A stretch of DNA of 36,154 nucleotides. Origin: B10-G9 sp964627755. Lineage in GTDB: Bacteria; Chloroflexota; Anaerolineae; Anaerolineales; UBA11858. Under the pieces are notes generated by a model that was given only the letters and a program-made list of their open reading frames with translations, was not told the origin of the DNA and ran no database searches. Made by a program: the position numbers and the translations under genes. The stretch lies in NCBI GenBank assembly GCA_964627755.1, contig CAZVIH010000101.1:1-36154 (forward strand). The letters run 5' to 3'. Shown piece by piece: positions 16,283 to 25,851 of this stretch; within the stretch, counting starts at the first letter, position 1, and each line of letters opens with the position of its first letter.

Positions 16283-19200
16283 TCAGGTACTTTTTAGTTG
16301 CGGGGAGGACTCATTAAAACCAGCCTGGATCCGCTCCAGATTGCGGGGTTGGAAGGTAAACATACGATTGACCACACCAACTCTCATATCCTCCATAAGG
16401 CGCTGGAACATCTCAAATCCGCGAGTTTTATACTGAACCAATGGATCCCTCTGGGCGTAGGCTTCCAGACCAATTGCCACACGTAAGGCTTCCATTTGTG
16501 TCAGATATTCCACCCACAACTCTGATATCACTCGCAGGAACAGATCCCGGTAGATATTACTGATAACTGAGCGACCTAATAAATCTTGAATTCTCTTTTT
16601 GAGTTCTTCCGGAAGGTTTTCTATATTTTGGTTAGAATGCTGTTGAAAAACATCTTTTCCAATCTCTTTCCCGATATTGTCCTTGAGTTTCTCTTCCAGT
16701 TGGGATAGCTGAACTTCTTTTAAGCGTGTGATCTCATTCAAACCCCAGGCATCCTGAACAGTGAGCCGGGCTTTTTCGAGATGATCTAAGATCTCATTCC
16801 GGGCTGTGTCCTTATCCATCTGTAATAGAAGTCCTGCCGCATAGAAGGTGTACCGCATGCGCTGAGTTCGAAGCCAAATTCTTTTATGACTCTTTTTATC
16901 AAAAGCTGCCTTTCGTCCTTCCGCCATCAATCCGAGGATCTTCACCAGGTCTGAATCTGAAAGTTCTTCCGCCTGGATCCCTATAAGTCCAGCTTCAATG
17001 CTTTTCTTGACATGGGAATCCTCAGGATCATCAAAATAAGACCTGCGCCGATCCTCGAATTCTTGCTCGATCTGTTTAAATATCCATTCAGTGACCGATT
17101 CCCAGCTAGAACCTACCGTTTGGACCTGCTCAACTTCCAGGGGAGATCCCAGCAATCGTTCTGCTCCGCCAATCAGCCGCTTAAATTCCAGATCTCTCAA
17201 TTGGGTTTCAACCTGGGTCCTGAGGTCCTGTTCTAATTCATCTCCTGGACCTTCAATTAATTCCTTGATCTGATTTGGGGTAAGTTCAAAACGTGTCCGA
17301 ACCAGCTCTCGCATTTCATTGAATACTGCCTGGGGATTTAACGGTTCTTCACTTTCCAGCGACAAACCTTCCAGGAATGTGTCCAGGGTTTCCATCCGGC
17401 TATCCAACTGATCCTCGTACCGGAACTGGCGATCAACCAGAATCCGATCCACCGCTCCCAGGGTGTATTTTTCCTCAGCTGCCAGGATGTCTTTACCCAT
17501 TTCAACCAAAACAGGCACTATCTCATCCTTCTTTAAACCTGAAGTTTCTTCCCGGATCTTTTTTAATAACAGGCACATAGTGTAGGACGGTACCTGCTGA
17601 TCCTGGAATGTCAAGGTGGGCTGAATCTGGGACAGCCAGGCCAACAACCGCCAGGCACTCCCCTGATCTTGATCGCTTTCCTCTTCCCAGATTGTATTTT
17701 CTATTCGGGTTTGGATTTCCGTATCGAGCATCTCCAGGATATCTTCTGAAAGGTCTGATTTCCGGAAAACCAGATCTCGCTGTCCGTAAATCTTCTCACG
17801 CTGAGTGTTTAACACATCGTCATATTCCAACAAATGTTTACGGACATCAAAGTTAGAACCTTCCACCCTGTTTTGGGATTGCTCTACCACCCGATCTACC
17901 AGGGGATTTGCGATTGGCATGGACTCATCAACCTGGAGGCGGGTCATGAGAGCTTCCATCTGTTGACCGCCAAACCGGGCCATCAGATCATCTTCCATGG
18001 AAAGATAAAAACGGGAGGACCCGGGATCTCCCTGGCGGGCCGCGCGGCCCCGGAGCTGATTATCGATCCGGCGAGCTTCATGCCGTTCTGATCCGACCAC
18101 ATGCAGACCTCCCAGAGCCTTCACCTGCTCTTGATCCCGCATATGCTGCAGGAAATAATTAATCTCTGTTTCATAGATGCCGTAGTCTTCTTTATCGAGC
18201 TGCTTGACCAATTTTTCCTGTTCCTGCAGTGAAAGCTCAAAGGGGTCCTCAAAGCCTGCCCGAGTTAGAACACGGACCACATCCGTGGTGATCTCTTCTG
18301 CAAGTTCACCACCCAGTTTAATATCCACGCCACGGCCGGCCATACTTGTAGCGATCATCACTGCCCCAAACGCACCAGCGCCAGCAATGATTTGACTTTC
18401 CTCAGTATGTTTGCGGGCGTTAAGCACATTATGGTCCACGCCACGTTTCAGGACCTGGTTCAAACGATCGGCATGAGATGAATTCAGCTCTAAGATATCC
18501 AGCAGAAGCTGCACGTTTTCCGGATCATTGAAATTCAGCTCAAGATCCAGATCCAATTCTTTGATCATATTCCTGAGATTACCCAATTTAAGGGTAGTAA
18601 GAGGAACGTTCAGCGGCTGCAGCTCAGGGATCCGCCTGCCATCAGGGAACCGGTCATGTTTTCGCATCCAGCTTTCCCGGATCATCAGGGTAAAGGCCAG
18701 GTTCCGGATTGATGGACCATCCAGCCGGTTTGATAAGGTTTCGGAGTTCTCGACTGAAGTAGTGCCCACTAGTAATGGTCGACCCACTACATGGAAAGTC
18801 AGGATTTCCTCAGTAATCGCCCTCAGTTTAGCTTCCTCGCTGATGTAAATCAGGTCGGAATAATCTTTTCTTTTCCAATATAAGGGGGCTTTTTCCGGGT
18901 CATCTTTATCAGCATAATAGGTATACTCAAAACCGCTATCAGTTTCCTTCCCCTTAAGTGTCACCAGGGAAGTATCCTCCTGGGCGGCCGCATAATCCAG
19001 ATTGGTTGGAATTGCTATCGGATCCAGGCTATAGATCTCATTAAATTCTTCAGATTCTGTCACTGCTGTTCCGGTCATACCGGAGAGTTTTTCATACATT
19101 CGGAAATAATTCTGGATTGTGATTGTGGCATAGGTGACATTTTCACCCTGGACTTTGACATTTTCCTTGGCTTCCACAGCCTGATGCAGACCGTCAGACC

Positions 19201-20374
19201 AGCGCCGCCCCGGCATTAATCGCCCAGTGAAATCATCAATGATCACCACTTTGCCAGCCTGAACAAGGTAATCCTTATTCTTCTTAAATATGAATTCTGC
19301 CCGCAGCGCCTGTTCCAGGTAACCTGATAACCGGGCCTGCTCCTGAGTGATATCTTCCGGATTGTCTGGATCTCCCAACGGCTGTCCCAGCAGTTCTTCC
19401 ACATGCATTTCACCCAGAGGTGTAAGGGTGATATTGCGATCGCGAATGCTGATCTCATAGTCCTCAGGTTTCAGCCTCTTGACAACCGTAGACATGCGCC
19501 GGTACCACTCAGGGTCATCATGAGATGGACCGGAAATGATCAGTGGTGTCCGGGCTTCATCGATCAACACATTATCCACTTCGTCGATAATGGCATAGTG
19601 ATGCCCGCGCTGCACCCGGCTTTCCAATATCATGGCCATATTGTCGCGCAGGTAATCAAAACCAAATTCATTATTGGTACCGTAAACAATATCAGCGTTG
19701 TATGCCTTTTTCCTCAGCACCATATCCAGTTGGTTGCGGTCTTCCTGGGGGGATTTATTCTCAAGGTTAATGAGAAAGGCCTTTTTTCCATGTTCAGTTC
19801 TGGCAGCCATTTGCAGCACGCCAACACTTAAACCCAGGTAGTTATAGATTGGAGCCATCCAACGGGCATCACGCCGGGCCAGGTAATCATTTACTGTCAC
19901 GAGATGGACACCCCGTCCTACAGGTAAACCACCCAGAGGGACAAACTGCCAGGAATCAGGGTTTTCTCCCCAGGCAGCTTGCGCTTTTTTAATCCATTCG
20001 GGCGACAGATTGAGAGCATTTAGATAGAGGGGTAAGGTGGCGCCAAGTGTTTTCCCTTCACCAGTCCGCATTTCCGCTACAAAACAGCGGTGCATGGCAA
20101 TTCCGCCGATCATCTGAACATCATAATGGCGCTGGCCAATCATGCGTTTGCTGGTTTCCCGGATTGCGGCAAAAGCATCAGGCAGGATATCATCCAGCGT
20201 TTCTCCCTTGGCCAAGCGCAAGCGAAATAAATTCGTTTTGCCCTTCAGCTCTTCTTCGCTTAATCCTTCGTATTCAGTTTCAAGAGCATTAATCGCCTCA
20301 ACTTCAACCGCGAGGTTTTGGAGGATTTTCTGATGGGGATCTCCACCCACCAATCGGACAATTTTACCTAACAT
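16283..20374 (-). CDS. secA: Preprotein translocase ATPase SecA, unusually large
   Basis: A 1363-residue motor ATPase that drives secretion through SecYEG; E. coli SecA has 901. NBD1 Walker A is MRTGEGKT (102-109). The DEAD-type Walker B is DEVDNVLIDEARTPLIISG (from 264). NBD2 has MAGRGVDIKLGG (678-689) and QLRGRAARQGDPGSSRFYLSMEDD. The helical wing region is at about 1275-1325 (LRVAIGLEAYAQRDPLVQYKTRGFEMF). Compared with E. coli there are insertions at about 122-155, 192-222, 462-503, 549-645 and 692-745. An expansion of roughly 270 residues lies between the EYDDVLNTQRE block (850-860) and the wing domain. The C-terminal zinc-binding tail (CxCxxxxxxxCH) is missing. AAGGTGAG precedes ATG 20374. 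It is divergent from murJ. Confidence 0.95.
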   Translation of the reverse strand: MLGKIVRLVGGDPHQKILQNLAVEVEAINALETEYEGLSEEELKGKTNLFRLRLAKGETLDDILPDAFAAIRETSKRMIGQRHYDVQMIGGIAMHRCFVAEMRTGEGKTLGATLPLYLNALNLSPEWIKKAQAAWGENPDSWQFVPLGGLPVGRGVHLVTVNDYLARRDARWMAPIYNYLGLSVGVLQMAARTEHGKKAFLINLENKSPQEDRNQLDMVLRKKAYNADIVYGTNNEFGFDYLRDNMAMILESRVQRGHHYAIIDEVDNVLIDEARTPLIISGPSHDDPEWYRRMSTVVKRLKPEDYEISIRDRNITLTPLGEMHVEELLGQPLGDPDNPEDITQEQARLSGYLEQALRAEFIFKKNKDYLVQAGKVVIIDDFTGRLMPGRRWSDGLHQAVEAKENVKVQGENVTYATITIQNYFRMYEKLSGMTGTAVTESEEFNEIYSLDPIAIPTNLDYAAAQEDTSLVTLKGKETDSGFEYTYYADKDDPEKAPLYWKRKDYSDLIYISEEAKLRAITEEILTFHVVGRPLLVGTTSVENSETLSNRLDGPSIRNLAFTLMIRESWMRKHDRFPDGRRIPELQPLNVPLTTLKLGNLRNMIKELDLDLELNFNDPENVQLLLDILELNSSHADRLNQVLKRGVDHNVLNARKHTEESQIIAGAGAFGAVMIATSMAGRGVDIKLGGELAEEITTDVVRVLTRAGFEDPFELSLQEQEKLVKQLDKEDYGIYETEINYFLQHMRDQEQVKALGGLHVVGSERHEARRIDNQLRGRAARQGDPGSSRFYLSMEDDLMARFGGQQMEALMTRLQVDESMPIANPLVDRVVEQSQNRVEGSNFDVRKHLLEYDDVLNTQREKIYGQRDLVFRKSDLSEDILEMLDTEIQTRIENTIWEEESDQDQGSAWRLLAWLSQIQPTLTFQDQQVPSYTMCLLLKKIREETSGLKKDEIVPVLVEMGKDILAAEEKYTLGAVDRILVDRQFRYEDQLDSRMETLDTFLEGLSLESEEPLNPQAVFNEMRELVRTRFELTPNQIKELIEGPGDELEQDLRTQVETQLRDLEFKRLIGGAERLLGSPLEVEQVQTVGSSWESVTEWIFKQIEQEFEDRRRSYFDDPEDSHVKKSIEAGLIGIQAEELSDSDLVKILGLMAEGRKAAFDKKSHKRIWLRTQRMRYTFYAAGLLLQMDKDTARNEILDHLEKARLTVQDAWGLNEITRLKEVQLSQLEEKLKDNIGKEIGKDVFQQHSNQNIENLPEELKKRIQDLLGRSVISNIYRDLFLRVISELWVEYLTQMEALRVAIGLEAYAQRDPLVQYKTRGFEMFQRLMEDMRVGVVNRMFTFQPRNLERIQAGFNESSPQLKST

Positions 20375-20418
20375 CAGCTCACCTTATTGTTAATAATCAT
20401 TTTGCCAGTTCTGGAGCG

Positions 20419-20427
20419 ATTATAGCA
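20419..20427 (-). promoter_or_regulatory. Extended -10 promoter of secA
   Basis: On the - strand, TGC-TATAAT forms a TGn extended -10 with a perfect hexamer. No convincing -35 is seen. The predicted start is about 38 bases upstream of the secA ATG. Confidence 0.55.
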
Positions 20428-20490
20428 TAAGGGTATATACAAATTCTAAGAAGCAGGTCAGGTTGGCAGGCAGAACTAGGGGGTGGGTGA

Positions 20491-20499
20491 TGTTATAAT
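20491..20499 (+). promoter_or_regulatory. Extended -10 promoter of murJ
   Basis: TGT-TATAAT ends nine bases before the GTG start of murJ. The predicted transcript start (about 20506) falls on or next to the start codon, so the message would be nearly leaderless. Confidence 0.55.
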
Positions 20500-20507
20500 C
20501 CAAGACT

Positions 20508-22097
20508 GTGAAGAACTATTTAGATATCCCTGCTCCACCCTCAGCCAATCGCCAAATTGCCCGCGCAGCCAGCCTGGTTACAGCTGCGTATGTGCTTAGC
20601 AATATCGCCGGTCTTATCCGCCAGATCCTGGTTGCTAATGCTTTTGGCACATCGGCTCCGATGGAAGCGTTTAATGCATCCAACAGGATCTCCGAAACGC
20701 TCTTTAACCTGGTTGCTGGCGGAGCACTCGGTTCAGCCTTTATACCCACTTTCGCCAGCCTGCTGGCCAAGGAAAAACGCCAAGAAGCCTGGAAGTTGGC
20801 TTCTTCTATTTTCAACCTGATACTAATCATCCTCACTACGGCAGCAGCCCTGGCGGCAATATTTGCTCCCCAGGTGGTGCATTATATTATCGCGCCAGGG
20901 TTTGCGGCTAATCCAGCCAAAGAAGTACTGACAATCGCTCTTACACGCTTGATGCTGCCGTCAGCGGTTCTGTTCGGCCTGAGCGGGCTGGTAATGGGAA
21001 TTTTAAATTCTCACCAAAAATTCTTTATCCCGGCATTAACCCCGGCCATGTACCAGATCGGGATGATCTTTGGTGTTACTGTTCTATCGCCTACTATGGG
21101 AATTTTCGGGCTGGCCTGGGGAGTATTGATCGGATCCGCTTTACATCTAATCTTACAGCTGCCCTTGTTATTCAAACAAAAAGCTTCTTATATCCCATCA
21201 CTGGGCTTGGAATCATCTGATGTCCGGGAAGTCGCCCGCTTAATGGGACCTCGTGTATTGGGTGTTGCTGTGGTGCAGTTAAACTTCTGGATCAATATTC
21301 GCCTGGCCTCCGGGATGCCGGAAGGCAGCGTAACAGCCATCCAGGTCGCTTTTACACTGATGTTAATGCCCCTGGCAGCCATTGCACAGTCGATCGCCAC
21401 AGCAGCCCTACCCACATTTTCCGCCCAGGTAGCAAAAAACAGACTGGATGAGATGAGGAATTCACTATCGGCAACATTAAGAGGAATCTTACTGCTTTCC
21501 ATTCCCGCCAGCCTGGGATTGATAATACTGCGATTGCCGATTGTTACTTTAGTCTTACAGCGAGGTGAGTTCGACGCCCGCTCAACAAAGCTAGTTGCCT
21601 GGGCTCTGTTATTTTACGGGATCGGGTTAGTGGGCCATGCCATGGTGGAAATACTGGCCCGAGCTTTTTATGCGCTTCACGATACAAAAACTCCGGTATT
21701 GATCGGCATTGCCGCTATGTCTCTCAATGTTTTATTCAGCTATGTATTTGCTGGTATGTTTATAAAAAAGGGATGGATGCCGCATGGTGGTCTGGCACTG
21801 GCAAATACACTCGCGACAGGACTGGAAATGGTTGGCCTGATATTAATTATGCGAAAACGCCTTGGCGGAATGAATGGAAAACAAATCGGAACGGGCCTGG
21901 GGATATCCATGGCCTCTGGGGCCTTAATGGCAGCAGCCATTCTGGGCTGGATCACCCTGGCCAGCGGTTATTCTGTCTGGCTCCTGGTTCTTGGGGGAAT
22001 ACTGGTCGGGATTGGTGTTTATACAGCAGGTTTGGGGGTATTGAAAACAAGTGAGCTAAAACAGCTGGTCCAGTTCGTACGATCTCGATTCAGTTGA
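20508..22097 (+). CDS. murJ: Lipid II flippase MurJ (MviN family)
   Basis: A 529-residue polytopic MOP-superfamily transporter, with roughly 14 membrane segments, that flips lipid II across the inner membrane for peptidoglycan synthesis. Family blocks include LVTAAYVLSNIAGLIRQILVANAFG, AFIPTF, the GLSGLVMGILNSHQKFFIPALTPAMYQIG segment, and LARAFYALHDTKTPVLIG. Start is GTG 20508. The conserved region begins 15 residues in, so no later start fits well, and no Shine-Dalgarno site is near. The gene converges on a lipoprotein gene 16 bases downstream. Confidence 0.93.
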   Translation: MKNYLDIPAPPSANRQIARAASLVTAAYVLSNIAGLIRQILVANAFGTSAPMEAFNASNRISETLFNLVAGGALGSAFIPTFASLLAKEKRQEAWKLASSIFNLILIILTTAAALAAIFAPQVVHYIIAPGFAANPAKEVLTIALTRLMLPSAVLFGLSGLVMGILNSHQKFFIPALTPAMYQIGMIFGVTVLSPTMGIFGLAWGVLIGSALHLILQLPLLFKQKASYIPSLGLESSDVREVARLMGPRVLGVAVVQLNFWINIRLASGMPEGSVTAIQVAFTLMLMPLAAIAQSIATAALPTFSAQVAKNRLDEMRNSLSATLRGILLLSIPASLGLIILRLPIVTLVLQRGEFDARSTKLVAWALLFYGIGLVGHAMVEILARAFYALHDTKTPVLIGIAAMSLNVLFSYVFAGMFIKKGWMPHGGLALANTLATGLEMVGLILIMRKRLGGMNGKQIGTGLGISMASGALMAAAILGWITLASGYSVWLLVLGGILVGIGVYTAGLGVLKTSELKQLVQFVRSRFS

Positions 22098-22113
22098 AAA
22101 GCTCATAAAATAA

Positions 22114-23094
22114 TCAGGGGCTGACCAGAACTTCCACACTGATGAGCTGTTGAATACCCGAGAATTTCCCGTCCCGGGCGACTACCTGGACCCGAATCCA
22201 TGACGAAGAGCTGACCTGATAAGGAATTTCCCCGCTAAAAGGACGAAAACCGTTACCTAAATCATCTTCCGCAACCGGCAATTCTGCCGATCCAACTTGA
22301 TTCCCATCCCGATTTACCAATTCCACCAAGAGCTGATCATCTGGCGCAAAACGGGTCAGACCCTGAACGATCAGGACACCACCCTGGATCAAAGTGCTTG
22401 GAATCGGCTGCTGGATGATCATACTGGCATAAAGATCCAGGATGGATTTGATTTCCGGGTTCCCATCTGACAACAGGATCACATCAGTGCTGTCCAGAGA
22501 AGTTATCCGATTATATGAATCCACTGCACTGACTTCCAGGCGCGCGGTTTCAGCTTCACCCGTGATATCAAAATTGAAATCCATTACCAGGTGAGAATTT
22601 TCGCTTTCACCCTCTTCGCGGGTGAGGACTTCTCTCTCCAGGATACGACCATCGTCTCCATATAGAGAAATCATATAGGTGGAATTTTCTTCTTGTTCAT
22701 TCTTTGGCGGTGCCAGGTAGACATGCAGGTTGAAAGGGGAAATGACCCTGGATAATCTGCCTGGATTGATGATCTGGATCTCTGCCTGGGGAAGAGGATC
22801 TGGCAGAGTCAATGGTACAGGTGTATCCATAACCACATTCAGTGCCGGTTCAACTGTATCCACAGGCGAGGGGGTGATCGTAGGTGTATCTGTGATGGTT
22901 GGAATTGCCGTAGGATTCGGTGTGGGTGGCGTAACCAGTCCACCATCAACCAGGGCCTGGGCTGTCATTTCGATCAAGGTTGGGATATGTTCTTCGGGTA
23001 TATAAGTCGGGGCAGCACTCCAGGGCAAAACATCACAGCCTGCAGCAATAAATGATAGACACAGTAGTAAGATCGATAATCGACGGATTGACAT
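22114..23094 (-). CDS. Lipoprotein with Thr/Pro-rich linker and predicted beta-rich domain
   Basis: A 326-residue exported lipoprotein. The signal peptide is MSIRRLSILLLCLSFIAAGC, with the lipobox Cys at 20. A linker of about 40 residues is rich in Thr and Pro (TPPTPNPTAIPTITDT). Residues about 100-215 (IQIINPGRLSRVISPFNLHVYL) resemble a Gmad2-like immunoglobulin fold, followed by a second beta-rich segment ending in SSSSWIRVQVVARDGKFSG. It probably sits on the outer face of the membrane. The role is unknown. It is downstream of the response regulator on the same strand (21-base gap), suggesting one transcript. Confidence 0.8.
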   Translation of the reverse strand: MSIRRLSILLLCLSFIAAGCDVLPWSAAPTYIPEEHIPTLIEMTAQALVDGGLVTPPTPNPTAIPTITDTPTITPSPVDTVEPALNVVMDTPVPLTLPDPLPQAEIQIINPGRLSRVISPFNLHVYLAPPKNEQEENSTYMISLYGDDGRILEREVLTREEGESENSHLVMDFNFDITGEAETARLEVSAVDSYNRITSLDSTDVILLSDGNPEIKSILDLYASMIIQQPIPSTLIQGGVLIVQGLTRFAPDDQLLVELVNRDGNQVGSAELPVAEDDLGNGFRPFSGEIPYQVSSSSWIRVQVVARDGKFSGIQQLISVEVLVSP

Positions 23095-23115
23095 GCGGGA
23101 GGTCTGGAGTCCAGG

Positions 23116-23496
23116 TCAGACAGAAGGGGTTAAATTCCCTTCAAATTTATCAATAACAGAATAGAGTTCATCCAGGGCAACCGGCTTTTCAAGGAATAGC
23201 TGTGCCCCGGCCTTTAACACATCATCTACAAGACTGTCCTCTGGCATGGCAGAGATCACAATCACTGGTATTTTTTTTGTCTTGCGATCCTTTTTTATCT
23301 TATGCAACATCTCCAAACCTGATACCCCCGGGATATTTAAGTCCACAAAGATCAGGTCATAGGATTTTTCCTTGACCAGATCCAAGCCTTCCATAACGCT
23401 GGAAGCAATATCAGCCTGATGATTGGCTAACGATACCGCCTTGACATACATTGCCAGGGAATCAGTATCATCATCTATAAAAAGAATCTGTCCCAC
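23116..23496 (-). CDS. Single-domain response regulator (CheY-like)
   Basis: A 126-residue receiver domain and nothing else. The acidic pocket is D8-D10, the phospho-acceptor is D52 (FVDLNIPG), the switch residue is S82, and the conserved lysine is K104-P105. With no output domain it must signal by protein contact, or be part of a phosphorelay with an unlinked kinase. Start is GTG 23496 with AAGGAG about seven bases upstream. No histidine kinase is in the window. Confidence 0.92.
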   Translation of the reverse strand: MGQILFIDDDTDSLAMYVKAVSLANHQADIASSVMEGLDLVKEKSYDLIFVDLNIPGVSGLEMLHKIKKDRKTKKIPVIVISAMPEDSLVDDVLKAGAQLFLEKPVALDELYSVIDKFEGNLTPSV

Positions 23497-23547
23497 TGCC
23501 TCTCCTTAGAGACCCGATGGTTACCATTCTTGAAACGAGAACAGTAC

Positions 23548-25050
23548 TTACAACTCGTAAATCGCTCCAAATTTATCGTTCAGGTATTTTTCGTATGGTT
23601 CTGGCGAAATCGTTGACCCAATAATTCGTTTCACCAGGTGCTGCGGTTTGAATTTTGCCCCATGGCGGTGTACGTTTTCCCGCAGCCAGGCCAGCAGTTC
23701 CGCGAAGTTCCCTTTCTGGATCTGACCTGATAACTCGGGAATATCCTGGTTGATTTTCTCCCACAGCTGATTGGAAACCAAGTTGCCAAGGGCATAGGTT
23801 GGGAAGTAGCCTAAGGCACCGCCGGCCCAGTGGACATCCTGCAACACACCTTCTGCATCATTATGAGGAACAACACCCAGATAATCCTTCATGCGGTCGT
23901 TCCAGGCCTCTGGCAGATCAGCAACCATCAGTTTACCTTCCATCAATGCGATTTCCAGCTCCAGCCTCAGCATAATGTGCAGGTTATAGGTTGCTTCATC
24001 AGCTTCAACCCGGATCAGAGATGGCTCAACTTTGTTTATGCCTTTGTAGAATGTATCAAGGTCCACATTCCCGAGTTGGGTTTTAAATCGATCCTGCAAT
24101 TGGGGGTAAAAATATACCCAGAAATCATAGGATCGTCCCAGCAGGTTCTCATACATTCGGGATTGTGACTCATGAACCGCCAGGGAAGCACCATCGCCCA
24201 GAGGTGTGCGGTCTAGCTCTGGGGCGATTCCTTGTTCATAAATGGCATGACCGGATTCATGCAGGGTGCCAAACAGGGAAGTATTGAGAAAATCCTCATC
24301 TACGCGAGTGGTGATGCGAACATCACCCAGTCCGAAACTGGTTGTAAAAGGATGGGCGGCTTTATCTTGTCTGCCCCTATTCCAGTCATATCCGTATTTC
24401 GTAATTGCCGCTTTTCCAAATTCCAACTGCTTCTGATCTTCGTAATGTAAATGCAGGAAACTATCGTCTACCTGCGGTTTTTCGCTGATAGCCTTGATCA
24501 ACTCCACCTGCTTGGGGCGCAATCCGGTAAAGATCTCCTGCACCTCGGCGGTAGTCATACCTGGCTCAAAATCATCCAGAAGTGGGTCATACACATGGGT
24601 ATAGGGTTTGAAGAAATCAGCATACTGACGCCTCATTTCCACAATTTTCTCAAGGTGAGGTTGGAAATGTGAAAAATCATCATTGGCGCGGGCCTCTTCC
24701 CAGGCCCCGTGGGCAACCGTTATCACCCGGGACCACTCTGCTACATATTCATTGGGAACATTGACAGCCTTCTGATAATCACGATCGGTGACTTTAATCA
24801 AACAGGCGTCATCACTTTCTTGGTCAAGAGATCCAGCATACGGTTTCAGTTCTTCCAAGAGTGATCCAACCTCCTCGGAGACGAATTTTGAGTGTGCCAG
24901 GCTGCTCAGAGTACCAATCTGGTTTCCACGCCCTATAACTCCCCCCGCGGGCATATAACATTGCTGATCCCAGCCTAACAGAGCTGTTGCACCGTTTAGG
25001 TCAGAAATAATCGCCAAAATTGATTTTAATTGTTCTAATTTTTCCTGCAT
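23548..25050 (-). CDS. M32-family metallocarboxypeptidase
   Basis: A 500-residue cytoplasmic zinc carboxypeptidase of the Taq/Pfu type. The HExxH motif is H264-E-S-G-H268 (GTLHESGHAIYEQG). The third ligand Glu is in the HESQSRMYEN block. The family motifs HPF (AAHPFTTSFG) and DVRITTR (residues 243-249) are intact. Length is normal. ATG 25050 has GGAGAG upstream. These enzymes trim C-terminal residues from peptides. Confidence 0.95.
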   Translation of the reverse strand: MQEKLEQLKSILAIISDLNGATALLGWDQQCYMPAGGVIGRGNQIGTLSSLAHSKFVSEEVGSLLEELKPYAGSLDQESDDACLIKVTDRDYQKAVNVPNEYVAEWSRVITVAHGAWEEARANDDFSHFQPHLEKIVEMRRQYADFFKPYTHVYDPLLDDFEPGMTTAEVQEIFTGLRPKQVELIKAISEKPQVDDSFLHLHYEDQKQLEFGKAAITKYGYDWNRGRQDKAAHPFTTSFGLGDVRITTRVDEDFLNTSLFGTLHESGHAIYEQGIAPELDRTPLGDGASLAVHESQSRMYENLLGRSYDFWVYFYPQLQDRFKTQLGNVDLDTFYKGINKVEPSLIRVEADEATYNLHIMLRLELEIALMEGKLMVADLPEAWNDRMKDYLGVVPHNDAEGVLQDVHWAGGALGYFPTYALGNLVSNQLWEKINQDIPELSGQIQKGNFAELLAWLRENVHRHGAKFKPQHLVKRIIGSTISPEPYEKYLNDKFGAIYEL

Positions 25051-25134
25051 GCTTTACTCTCCGTGTCCTCGAATTTGATACGCTTTAGTGAGGCTTCCTG
25101 TTGAATAATGATTTACAAATATCAAAAACCCCTA

Positions 25135-25296
25135 TCACAACTCTTCTGAAAGGGATTTTACCTGCAGTGTCGGAAATTTACACAACTTTCCTACTAAATT
25201 ATCATACCATGACTTAAGCAGCAGGAACCAATTGAGTATTAAACACTCTTCTGGTGCCAGCACTTTTATAATAACGGGTTGTTTTTGATCGTCCAT
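25135..25296 (-). CDS. Possible 53-residue small protein
   Basis: A short frame from ATG 25296 to TGA at 25135-25137 lies in the gap between the AhpD-like gene and the carboxypeptidase gene, in the same direction. It reads like protein (VIIKVLAPEECLILNWFLLL, then SWYDNLVGKLCKFP), with two cysteines and a hydrophobic core. No strong Shine-Dalgarno site is close (GAGGG is about 15 bases away) and no family is recognised. It may be a small gene, the remnant of a larger one, or chance. Confidence 0.3.
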   Translation of the reverse strand: MDDQKQPVIIKVLAPEECLILNWFLLLKSWYDNLVGKLCKFPTLQVKSLSEEL

Positions 25297-25329
25297 ACAG
25301 GAAAGTTTACCCTCTATTTGAGAGTTTAA

Positions 25330-25851
25330 TTAACCCCAATTTCCAAGTGATATTTTAAACAAAATATAGTCCCAAGTATTGCCAAGTAGATTTCCCATTC
25401 TGATCATCCTTAACACCATGCTGATGGCCTGGAAACCATCATCTCCATAGGATCCTTTGACCTGATCAATATAATCTGGATCGGGATGACTATCAGTTTC
25501 CGCCCAGTGCCTGGCATAACAAACGGCCAGTTTTTGTTCTTCGGGCACTTCATCAGGGATAGTTCCTTTGAGGTAAGTTGCGATTTCTTCAATGGGAATG
25601 CCTGCCTGTTTGGCTTGTCCGACATGAAAAGTTCTGCAGTAGCGGCATCGATTCACTTCTGTAACAGCCAGCATCAATCGCTCCCTAAAAGCTGAATTCA
25701 GCTTCGGGGAAGACATGGCAGTTTTAATCTGATCCCGATTTGAAACAAGGAATTTAAAATCGCTCCAAAAACTGGACCAACTCAAATAATATCGCCTTTG
25801 GAACTTATTTTTAGCTGCCGGATGGGGCTGATCTGTGGAATTTACGGTCAT
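25330..25851 (-). CDS. AhpD-like carboxymuconolactone decarboxylase family protein
   Basis: A 173-residue all-helical protein starting at ATG 25851 with GAGGAG just upstream; an in-frame start 12 bases earlier is less likely. The AhpD-type redox motif E65-x3-C69-x2-C72-x3-H76 (TEVNRCRYCRTFH) is complete. AhpD relatives use this pair in peroxidase or disulfide chemistry. The N-terminal 45 residues (SWSSFWSDFKFLVSNRDQIKTAM) extend the core domain. It is the first gene before the small ORF and the carboxypeptidase on the - strand. Confidence 0.87.
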   Translation of the reverse strand: MTVNSTDQPHPAAKNKFQRRYYLSWSSFWSDFKFLVSNRDQIKTAMSSPKLNSAFRERLMLAVTEVNRCRYCRTFHVGQAKQAGIPIEEIATYLKGTIPDEVPEEQKLAVCYARHWAETDSHPDPDYIDQVKGSYGDDGFQAISMVLRMIRMGNLLGNTWDYILFKISLGNWG

